From positions 1 to 7,929 of the forward strand of contig JAAEOP010000308.1 in assembly GCA_024223125.1 (NCBI GenBank): a DNA stretch of 7,929 nt, in the 5' to 3' direction. The number at the start of each line of letters is the position of its first letter. Within the stretch, counting starts at the first letter, position 1. A program made the position numbers and the translations under genes. This DNA is from Chloroflexota bacterium. Lineage in GTDB: Bacteria > Chloroflexota > Anaerolineae > Promineifilales > Promineifilaceae. This document shows positions 1-5,759 of the stretch, one piece after another. Below the pieces are notes generated by a model. It was not told the origin of the DNA, made no database searches, and worked only from the letters and a program-made list of their open reading frames with translations.

Positions 1-1551
1 GGTGATTTCGCCGAGGGTGGTGTAGGCGCGCACGGCCGTCATCATTGCCGGCATTACGTTTTGCCCTTCAGCGGCCGCCTGGCGCACTGTTTCCAACGCC
101 TGAGTGACTGCGGCCGTATCCCGATTAGAAACCAGTTCGGCCGTGCGGCGGATAGATTCAGTCGCTTGTTCTGGTTTGTAATTATGTAAGGCCACTTCCC
201 GCTTTTCTTCCTCCATCCGGTACTTATTGACCCCCACTTTGGAAATTGTGCCTTGCTGAAGACCTTGTTCATATTTGAAGGCCTGATGGGCTACTTCTCG
301 CTGCACATATCCTTGGCTGACGGCCGTTACAATGCCGCCCCACTGCTCGTCAACCCGTTCCATTTCGGCCACGATGCGGGTTTCCATCTCGTTGGTTAAG
401 GATTCAACATAGTAAGAACCGGCCAACGGATCAACCGTGTCGGCGATACCAATTTCATCTACCAACATTTGCATGGTACGCAACGAAATAAGAGCCGCTT
501 TTTCCGTGGGAATGGTGTACGCCTCGTCGTATGAGCAGAGAGCCATTGTTTGTGTACCGGACAACGCGGAGAGCAAAGCGTAGTATGCGCCGCGCACAAT
601 ATTGTTTTCCGGCTGTTCAATTGTCAGGCCGCCGCCGCCGCCGCCGGCAATCATTTTCATTTTCATCGTGTGCGGATTTTGGGCGCCAAACTCGTCGCGC
701 ATAATTTTGGCCCACAGCCGCCGCGCCGCCCGGAATTTAGCGATCTGTTCAAAGAAGTTGCCGAAGATGTCGAAGTTGAAGGAGATACGGCCGGCAAAAT
801 CATCTACCTTTAAGCCCCGTTCCAGACCAATTTGAATGTAAGCGCGGGCAATGCTGTAGGCGTAAGCAATTTCCTGCACCGGGTTGGCCCCAGACTCGCG
901 GATATGGTAGCCACAGACGGAGACGGGATAATATTTGGGTGCATGGCGGGCACAAAATTCAATCGTGTCCCCAATCAAGCGCACGGCCGGTTCCACTGGA
1001 AAAACCCACGCGCCCCGGCCGATATACTCTTTGAGAATGTCGTTTTGTGCCGTGCCTCGCACCTGCGCCAGCGGCAGCCCCCGTTTTTCAGCCATGACAA
1101 AGTACATCGCCATAATCGGCGTGGCCAGGGCGTTAATGGTCAGAGAGACGCTGATCTTTTCGATGGGAACACCGGCAAAGGCTACTTCCATATCGGCCAG
1201 AGAATCTACGGCCATGCCCACGCGCCCTACTTCTCCTTCGGCCAACGGATCGTTTGAATCCAACCCCATTTGTGTTGGCAGGTCAAAGGCAACGTTCAAC
1301 GCATTTTGGCCGTTGGCAATCAGGAATTTGAAACGTTCGTTCGTTTCTGTGGGCGTACCGAAGCCGGCATATTGGCGCATGGTAAACGGCCGTTGCCGAT
1401 ACATATTTGCATGAATACCGCGAGTAAAGGGGTATTCACCTGGCTGCCCAATCTCCGCCTCAATATTTGTTCCAGCCAAATCCTCCGGCCCATAAACCGG
1501 CTTCACTTCAATACCAGATTCTAAAAAAACATGATCTATTTGTTGGGACAT
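1..1551 (-). CDS. Methylmalonyl-CoA mutase-type large (catalytic) subunit, 3' end cut by window
   Basis: Adenosylcobalamin-dependent acyl-CoA mutase, substrate-binding TIM-barrel subunit, which would work with the separate B12-binding subunit encoded just upstream. 517 codons are visible, open to the left edge; stand-alone large subunits are usually about 530-560 residues, so only the C-terminal tip is missing. Aligned from memory to the Propionibacterium enzyme, the substrate residues are kept: Tyr61 (Y89, in RQYAGF), Gln169 (Q197, in AQNDILKE), Arg179 (R207) and His216 (H244, in GYH). The Tyr/Arg pair is typical of methylmalonyl-CoA specificity rather than isobutyryl-CoA (Phe/Gln). Odd: residues 302-308 read I-A-GGGGGG-L, where the family has HxQTxGxSL, and the usual SLHTN is TMALC. 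These changes may alter substrate or cofactor contacts, so the exact reaction is uncertain. The ATG at 1551 has GGAG 8 bases upstream. The ORF is unbroken. Confidence 0.94.
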   Translation of the reverse strand, partial: MSQQIDHVFLESGIEVKPVYGPEDLAGTNIEAEIGQPGEYPFTRGIHANMYRQRPFTMRQYAGFGTPTETNERFKFLIANGQNALNVAFDLPTQMGLDSNDPLAEGEVGRVGMAVDSLADMEVAFAGVPIEKISVSLTINALATPIMAMYFVMAEKRGLPLAQVRGTAQNDILKEYIGRGAWVFPVEPAVRLIGDTIEFCARHAPKYYPVSVCGYHIRESGANPVQEIAYAYSIARAYIQIGLERGLKVDDFAGRISFNFDIFGNFFEQIAKFRAARRLWAKIMRDEFGAQNPHTMKMKMIAGGGGGGLTIEQPENNIVRGAYYALLSALSGTQTMALCSYDEAYTIPTEKAALISLRTMQMLVDEIGIADTVDPLAGSYYVESLTNEMETRIVAEMERVDEQWGGIVTAVSQGYVQREVAHQAFKYEQGLQQGTISKVGVNKYRMEEEKREVALHNYKPEQATESIRRTAELVSNRDTAAVTQALETVRQAAAEGQNVMPAMMTAVRAYTTLGEIT

Positions 1552-1559
1552 AGTTTGTT

Positions 1560-1563
1560 CTCC
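1560..1563 (-). promoter_or_regulatory. Ribosome binding site of the mutase large subunit
   Basis: GGAG on the minus strand, 8 bases before the ATG at 1551. It directly abuts the GAC/CGT-rich repeat at 1566-1622, so the repeat ends just short of the translation signal. Confidence 0.75.
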
Positions 1564-1565
1564 GT

Positions 1566-1622
1566 TGACCGACGACGAACGACCGATGACCGTCAACCGT
1601 CGTCCGTCAGTCGTCAGCCATC
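1566..1622. repeat. GAC/CGTC-rich imperfect repeat filling the spacer between the mutase subunits
   Basis: A low-complexity tract built from variants of CGACGAAC, CGATGACC and CGTCGTCC. It includes a 7-bp inverted pair, GACGACG (1571-1577) and CGTCGTC (1598-1604). It covers almost the whole 55-base spacer and extends over the stop codon of the small-subunit gene, so that protein's last residues (ADD) are written in repeat sequence. There is no T-run, so it is not a convincing intrinsic terminator. Similar tracts in other genomes are remembered but not checked. Confidence 0.6.
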
Positions 1623-2002
1623 GTCTCTCGAATAACGGCCGTCATCTCATCAAATTGACTGCCGGTGGGGAAAACGGCCGTGACCCCCAATTCTTTAAGT
1701 ATGGCAATATCTTGTTCGGGGATGTTGCCGCCGATGATTACTGTTTTGTCGTTGAGGTTTTGTTCTTGCAGTTGGGCCATCAACTTTTTGGTAATCGGTA
1801 TGTGTGCCCCAGAAAGGATTGACAAGCCGATCACATCTACATCCTCTTGCAGCGCAGTCGTCGTAATTTCATCTACCGTTTGGTGCAGTCCCGTGTAAAT
1901 AACCTCAAAACCAGCGTCACGCAGCGCCAACGCCACTACCTTCGCCCCCCGATCATGCCCATCCAAACCTGGTTTAGCGATTAACACCCGTATGTTTGCC
2001 AT
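1607..2002 (-). CDS. Methylmalonyl-CoA mutase-type small subunit, B12-binding
   Basis: 131-residue cobalamin-binding Rossmann-type domain, the usual size for a free-standing B12 subunit of a split acyl-CoA mutase. The full base-off/His-on signature is present: D14-G-H16-D-R-G19 (His16 is the lower axial ligand of cobalt), S61-I-L63, G91-G92 and P112-T-G114. Lys10 sits six residues before the ligand His, as in the Propionibacterium enzyme (K604/H610). The ATG at 2002 is chosen because MANIRVLIAKPGLDGHDRG is where the family starts and a strong AAAGGAGA lies 5 bases upstream. An in-frame upstream ATG at 2098 would add 32 residues made from a palindromic intergenic repeat and is rejected. It lies 55 bases before the large subunit, the partner it should assemble with in the cytoplasm. 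Confidence 0.96.
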   Translation of the reverse strand: MANIRVLIAKPGLDGHDRGAKVVALALRDAGFEVIYTGLHQTVDEITTTALQEDVDVIGLSILSGAHIPITKKLMAQLQEQNLNDKTVIIGGNIPEQDIAILKELGVTAVFPTGSQFDEMTAVIRETMADD

Positions 2003-2007
2003 CCTGT

Positions 2008-2015
2008 TCTCCTTT
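2008..2015 (-). promoter_or_regulatory. Ribosome binding site of the B12-binding subunit
   Basis: AAAGGAGA on the minus strand, with GGAG 6 bases before the ATG at 2002. It decides the start against the longer in-frame reading from 2098, which has no comparable signal. Confidence 0.85.
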
Positions 2016-2027
2016 GTTATTTTTGGC

Positions 2028-2158
2028 AGACTGTCGGAAAAGAAAAAATGGGACGCGGATTTGTTGGATTTTCGCAGATACTGATAAGAAAAATCCATGA
2101 AAATTCTGAAAATCTGTGTTCATCCGCGTTCTATTCATTAGTTCTCCGACAGCCGTCT
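2028..2158. repeat. Nested palindromic intergenic repeat, about 130 bp
   Basis: Three pairs of inverted arms nest inside one another. The outer pair is AGAC-TGTCGGA (from 2028) against TCCGACA-GCCGTCT (ending 2158). The middle pair is ACGCGGAT (2053-2060) against ATCCGCGT (2122-2129). The inner pair is GATTTTC-GC-AGA (from 2068) against TCTGAAAATC (2105-2114), with a 2-base bulge. The layout resembles dispersed non-coding palindromic elements (REP- or MITE-like). It fills the gap between the dehydrogenase stop and the small-subunit ribosome binding site. No T-run follows it, so a terminator role is not supported. It may form a stable mRNA hairpin within the operon. Confidence 0.7.
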
Positions 2159-2162
2159 AGCT

Positions 2163-3320
2163 TTATTTCTGCCGCCGCTTGGGTACGCCCATTTCGCGGG
2201 CAATGATGGTGTGTAATAGTTCTGATGTGCCGCCGCCGTAGAGGAGAAAACGGCCGTCGCGAAAATACCGTTGCGCGTCATACTCCATGGCAAAACCATA
2301 GCTGCCTAAAATGCGCGTACATTCATCGGCAATCTCATTGGCCGCTTCGGTGGCGAATAATTTAGCCATCGCTGCCAATTTCATATCATCTTTTCCCTGG
2401 TCAATTTGCCAGGCAGCCCGGTAAACTAAACCCCGCGCCGCTTCCAACTGAGTTCCCATCTGCGCGATTTTGTGGTTGATGGCCTGGAACGCACCAATGG
2501 GACGGCCGAACTGCACCCGTTCATTCGCATACGTCATTGCCTGATCCAATGCCGCCTCGCCCAATCCTAGCCCCAAAGCGCCCGTCATCACCCGAATTTG
2601 GGTGAGGATGCCGCCCAGATTTTTGAAACCTGTGCCTAGCTCTCCCAATAAATTGTCGGCCGGAATATGCACATCTTCCAGAATCAACTCTGATGTTTCT
2701 GAGGCGCGGACGCCTAGCTTTTCAATACGCCGTCCGACAGCTAGGCCCGATGTGCCTTTTTCTACCAGGAACAGGTCAATGCCTTTGAAACCGGCGTCTG
2801 GGTCTGTCTTGGCGGCGACGGTGAAGAAGTCGGCTACGGTAGCGGAAGTAATCCACATTTTACGGCCGTTCAACACCCACCCCGTATCTGTCCGCGTTGC
2901 TCGTGTTGTCATGCCGCCCAGGTCAGAGCCAAAATCTGGTTCCGTCATCGCAATCGTACCGATCTTTTCGCCGCGTAAGGCCGGGGCCACCAATCGTTGG
3001 CGATGATCGTCTGAGCCGCAGCGGAAAATCAAATCCGTACCCATCAAGCTTTGCATAGCCACAGCGGCCGCCAGAGACAAAGAGCCACGCGCTAATTCAG
3101 CAATCATCAGGCAATAGGTGACAAAATCGGCTGCCATGCCATCAACAGATTCCGGGTAACGTAGCCCAAAATAGCCATTCATAGCACAACGCTGAAAGAG
3201 CGCATGGGGAAATTCGCCAAGTTCATCTATCTCGGCCGCAACGGGAACAATTTCCCGGTCTACAAAATTGCGTACCGATTCTTGAAACAGTTGTTGTTCA
3301 TCTGATAAGGAAAAATCCAT
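2163..3320 (-). CDS. Acyl-CoA dehydrogenase family flavoprotein lacking the usual catalytic Glu
   Basis: 385 residues, full length for the family, which removes two hydrogens (C2/C3) from an acyl-CoA using FAD and passes the electrons to electron-transfer flavoprotein. The order of domains is normal: helical N-terminus (FSLSDEQQLF), beta-domain flavin/substrate motifs TEPDFGSD (126-133) and WITSA (156-160), then the C-terminal helical domain with ERVQFGRPIGAFQ (267-279) and ILGSYGF (337-343). Odd: where medium-chain enzymes have the base in YEGTS, this protein has GGGTS, so Gly363 replaces Glu376. The alternative base position of isovaleryl- and long-chain enzymes (Glu254/261) is Thr240. Either another residue is the base or the reaction differs. 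The start at 3320 has AAGGA about 9 bases upstream; a start 9 codons earlier lies in a hairpin repeat and is rejected. It is downstream of a CoA-transferase, which suggests it acts on that enzyme's product. Confidence 0.94.
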   Translation of the reverse strand: MDFSLSDEQQLFQESVRNFVDREIVPVAAEIDELGEFPHALFQRCAMNGYFGLRYPESVDGMAADFVTYCLMIAELARGSLSLAAAVAMQSLMGTDLIFRCGSDDHRQRLVAPALRGEKIGTIAMTEPDFGSDLGGMTTRATRTDTGWVLNGRKMWITSATVADFFTVAAKTDPDAGFKGIDLFLVEKGTSGLAVGRRIEKLGVRASETSELILEDVHIPADNLLGELGTGFKNLGGILTQIRVMTGALGLGLGEAALDQAMTYANERVQFGRPIGAFQAINHKIAQMGTQLEAARGLVYRAAWQIDQGKDDMKLAAMAKLFATEAANEIADECTRILGSYGFAMEYDAQRYFRDGRFLLYGGGTSELLHTIIAREMGVPKRRQK

Positions 3321-3328
3321 GATTGTGT

Positions 3329-3336
3329 TTCCTTTT
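3329..3336 (-). promoter_or_regulatory. Ribosome binding site of the acyl-CoA dehydrogenase
   Basis: AAAAGGAA on the minus strand, with AGGA about 9 bases before the ATG at 3320. It supports the start giving MDFSLSDEQQ, the normal family N-terminus, over an upstream in-frame start at 3347. Confidence 0.7.
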
Positions 3337-3346
3337 GTACTTGCCA

Positions 3347-3379
3347 AGACCGGCGAGGTTTTGGAAACCTCGCCGGTCT
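3347..3379. repeat. Perfect 15-bp inverted repeat (intergenic hairpin)
   Basis: AGACCGGCGAGGTTT (3347-3361) is followed by a 3-base loop and its exact reverse complement AAACCTCGCCGGTCT (3365-3379). It sits between the CoA-transferase stop and the dehydrogenase ribosome binding site. Neither strand has a T-run after the stem, so it is more likely a dispersed hairpin repeat or mRNA-stability element than a standard intrinsic terminator. Confidence 0.85.
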
Positions 3380-3398
3380 GAGTGAGTACCGCCTAACT

Positions 3399-4592
3399 TC
3401 AAATTGTGCCTTGTGCCTGAAGCTGGTTAACGTCGTACCCCAAACGGCCGTATACAGCCTCATTATGCTCGCCTAAACGGGGTGGGAAAGCCAGCCTCAT
3501 TTCCTGTTGGGTTAAATGATCCGGAATATGGGGCGGCGCTGAAATGGCGATCTCCGTGTTTGTGTGCGAATCAGTGGCGCGTACCATCGTTTCGGCAATG
3601 AGCGGGTCGGCGCACACCTCTGGTAATGAGTTCACGCGAGAGGACGGGGCGCCGATTTCTCGGAATTGGGTCAGGAGTTCAGCGCTTGTCTGGCGGCGGG
3701 TCACGGCCGTTAACGTCTTATAAAACCGCTCCTTATCCCCAATCCGACCGGCATTGCGGGCATATTCCGGACGAGCCAAAGATTCAAATCCCGGCAGTTG
3801 AGTCAGTGCCTGCCACTGCCGGTCGTTGCCAAGCGAAATGTAGATAAAGTCATCGGCCGTAGGCAAAAGTGTCACTGGGGCAAAGAATTGATGTGTGTTT
3901 CCCCGCCGGGTAATGGGAATATCAAAACTTTGGGAAAGCATCACCGGAGACACCATCCAGGAAACGGCCGATTGCAACATCGAAAGATCAATCCGGCTTC
4001 CTTCACCAGTGACAGCGCGGCGATAGAGCGCTTTCATCACCTGCCCATACGCATGTTCGCCCGCGCCCAAATCCACCAGGGGCAGGCCAAATACCTGGGG
4101 AGCGCCGTCTGGCTCGCCGGTCAAATCCATCCAGCCAGCACGGGCTTGCAAGATGGGGTCATACGCCGCCTCATCACTTTGGGGGCCAAAGCCGGTAATG
4201 CCCAGCCAGATCAAGTCGGGTTTGATGGCGCTGAGTGTCTTGTAGTTAATGCCTAACTTCTGGTAGGCGCGCGCTCGCTGATTGGTGGCAAAAATGTCTA
4301 CTGGTAGGTCGCGGATGAGATGGTGGAGGAGGGCACGGCCGTTGGCCGAACCCAGATTGAGCGTTATAGACTCTTTCCCCAGATTATTGGGCAAGAAGTA
4401 GGCATTCATCCCCTTTTCAAAGTTTTCTCCGGCCGGCAATACCTCCGGACCAATCCAGCGATTGGGGTCGCCGTATGGCGGATTTTCCAGCCGAATGACA
4501 CGAGCGCCCTCTTCCGCCAGCCTCAGGGTCATAAAAGGCAATGTGGTTGCCTGTTCTATCGAAAGTACCGTTAAGGATGAAAATAGTGACAT
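3399..4592 (-). CDS. Class III (CaiB/BaiF-type) CoA-transferase
   Basis: 397 residues, full length for family III CoA-transferases, which move CoA from a donor thioester to a free acid through an aspartyl-CoA mixed anhydride, usually as interlocked dimers in the cytoplasm. Visible marks: an N-terminal nucleotide-binding-like segment, LAEEGARVIRLENP (25-38), with GDPNRW after it; the NQRARAYQKLGINY stretch (104-117); ITGFGP (132-137); QARAGWMDLTGEPDG (149-163); and GLPLVDLGAG (169-178), where Asp174 fits the catalytic aspartate. The GFG-P segment is shorter than the common GFGQTGP. The substrate cannot be deduced; relatives act on carnitine, bile acids, formate/oxalate, benzylsuccinate and C4-C5 diacids. 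The ATG at 4592 has no visible Shine-Dalgarno: the bases before it are an A-run and a GAGATTG repeat. It probably activates the acid used by the next genes. Confidence 0.93.
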   Translation of the reverse strand: MSLFSSLTVLSIEQATTLPFMTLRLAEEGARVIRLENPPYGDPNRWIGPEVLPAGENFEKGMNAYFLPNNLGKESITLNLGSANGRALLHHLIRDLPVDIFATNQRARAYQKLGINYKTLSAIKPDLIWLGITGFGPQSDEAAYDPILQARAGWMDLTGEPDGAPQVFGLPLVDLGAGEHAYGQVMKALYRRAVTGEGSRIDLSMLQSAVSWMVSPVMLSQSFDIPITRRGNTHQFFAPVTLLPTADDFIYISLGNDRQWQALTQLPGFESLARPEYARNAGRIGDKERFYKTLTAVTRRQTSAELLTQFREIGAPSSRVNSLPEVCADPLIAETMVRATDSHTNTEIAISAPPHIPDHLTQQEMRLAFPPRLGEHNEAVYGRLGYDVNQLQAQGTI

Positions 4593-4600
4593 GCTTTTTT

Positions 4601-4659
4601 GAGATTGGAGATTGGAGATTGGAGATTGAGAGATTTAATCTCCAATCTCTTAATCTCCC
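4601..4659. repeat. GAGATTG tandem repeat with inverted copy, between aminotransferase and CoA-transferase
   Basis: Four perfect tandem copies of the heptamer GAGATTG (4601-4628) are followed by an inverted copy AATCTCCAATCTC (4637-4649), giving a possible 13-bp stem with a 9-base loop. The repeat takes up the whole 57-base spacer and continues over the aminotransferase stop codon (4650-4652), so that gene's last codons (LGD-stop) are inside it. The same unit recurs inside the Mo-enzyme gene at 6767-6844. Confidence 0.85.
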
Positions 4660-5759
4660 AATATAGCTTTCATTGCCTCAATAAATTTCTGGTTAGCGGC
4701 CGTTGATCCTACACTTACCCGAACGCCATTGGGCAGACCAAAACCGCCCATTCCGCGTACAATGACGCCCCGGCGCAAGAGAGAGTCCACTAATTCAGGT
4801 ACGGGCAGTGGCGGATCAACAATGGTGACAAAATTAGCCTGGCTAGAAAGACAGCTCAACCCCAGCGCAGATAACTGCGTGTACAAAAAATCTCGCCCGT
4901 CCAAGACCGTTTGCCGATGTTTTTTGTGATAGCTTTCATCATCCAGGCTGGCGTATGCGGCCGCCAGGGAAATTTCGTTAACGTGAAAAGGTAGCTGTGC
5001 CCGGCGTACATAGTCAGTTAATTGTCGGGGGCCGATCAAATAACCGATACGCATGTTGGCTAATCCGGCCGACTTGGAAAAAGTGCGTAAAATGAGGACA
5101 TTGCGTGCGGCCGTGACATACTCCAAAGTATCTGGATATTCAGAATCGGTTACATAATCGAAATAAGCTTCGTCAAAAATGACGACGACATGGGAGGGGA
5201 CTTGGGCCAAGAAATCATCGGCGGCCATCTGGCTGATAATGTGTCCCGATGGGTTGTTGGGTGAACACAAGTAGATGAGGCGAGTATCGTCATCAATATG
5301 GGCCAGCATGGATTGTAAATCATGTTCATAGGTGGGCGTGGGTTTGACTTGCCTACTTTGGCCGCCAAAAGTAAGTGTGAAGATGTTGTACAGAGGAAAA
5401 GTCACCCGACTCATGACACTGTTCCCGCCATCAAACACAAAAGCCTGGGTGAGCATATGTAATGCATTTGTCCCCCCGTTGGCCAGCACAATGTTGTGTT
5501 CAGTCAACGAGTGTCCCAGCCGCCGGGCCAATTTCTGGCGCAGCCGCTGATCTAACTGGCCCGGATAACGATGCGCTTTGCCGAGCATTTCATGCGCGGC
5601 CGTCAGCGCCAGCGTCGAGGAGCCTACAGGGCTTTCATTGGAGGCCATTTTGGTAACTGTTTCCAGTCCCAGTTCCGACATGACTTCTTCAACTGATCTA
5701 CCAGGCGTGTAAAGCGGCACCTGAAGTAAATGCGGATTTAGTTGGGGGGATGTTTTCAC
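4650..5759 (-). CDS. PLP-dependent aminotransferase, HisC-like (fold type I, class I/II)
   Basis: 369 residues, the normal size of histidinol-phosphate aminotransferase-like enzymes. PLP residues are in the right order: NGGTNAL (94-100, phosphate/ring contact), SPNNPSG (166-172, Asn168), DEAYFDY (196-202, Asp196 and Tyr199), TFSKSAGLANMRIGY (226-240, Schiff-base Lys229, Arg237), and VRVSVGS near the C-terminus, whose Arg should bind the substrate carboxylate. The N-terminal ASNESPVG matches the HisC family. No other histidine genes are present, so transamination of another amino acid (for example aromatic) is more likely. A related decarboxylase, CobD, is an alternative not excluded by motifs alone. 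The start is GTG at 5759, overlapping the upstream stop as GTGA, with AAAGGAGA before it: strong sign of translational coupling. The C-terminus runs into a repeat. Confidence 0.88.
   Translation of the reverse strand: MKTSPQLNPHLLQVPLYTPGRSVEEVMSELGLETVTKMASNESPVGSSTLALTAAHEMLGKAHRYPGQLDQRLRQKLARRLGHSLTEHNIVLANGGTNALHMLTQAFVFDGGNSVMSRVTFPLYNIFTLTFGGQSRQVKPTPTYEHDLQSMLAHIDDDTRLIYLCSPNNPSGHIISQMAADDFLAQVPSHVVVIFDEAYFDYVTDSEYPDTLEYVTAARNVLILRTFSKSAGLANMRIGYLIGPRQLTDYVRRAQLPFHVNEISLAAAYASLDDESYHKKHRQTVLDGRDFLYTQLSALGLSCLSSQANFVTIVDPPLPVPELVDSLLRRGVIVRGMGGFGLPNGVRVSVGSTAANQKFIEAMKAILGD

Noticed and set aside
54..272. Minus-strand ORF of 72 codons
   Set aside because: It is an out-of-frame shadow of the mutase large-subunit gene, which is continuous through the region and matches its family.
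550..1524. Several overlapping plus-strand ORFs of 77-159 codons
   Set aside because: They are antisense to the conserved mutase coding sequence, overlap one another in different frames and show no recognisable domains; high-G+C coding DNA often gives such open antisense frames.
1566..1622. CRISPR-like or direct-repeat array
   Set aside because: The units are short, degenerate and contiguous, with no regular spacers.
2003..2098. N-terminal extension of the B12 subunit from an in-frame ATG at 2098
   Set aside because: The added 32 residues are translated from the palindromic repeat, lie before the family's normal N-terminus, and a strong ribosome binding site serves the ATG at 2002.
2081..2100. 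Shared string resembling the dehydrogenase start region (TGATAAG then AAAAATCCATGA, also near 3302-3322)
   Set aside because: At 3302-3322 the bases encode the conserved N-terminus of the dehydrogenase; at 2081-2100 they belong to the palindromic repeat. The match is short and probably chance.
3347..3379. Intrinsic terminator
   Set aside because: The stem is strong but no T-run follows on either strand, and the dehydrogenase ribosome binding site comes immediately after.
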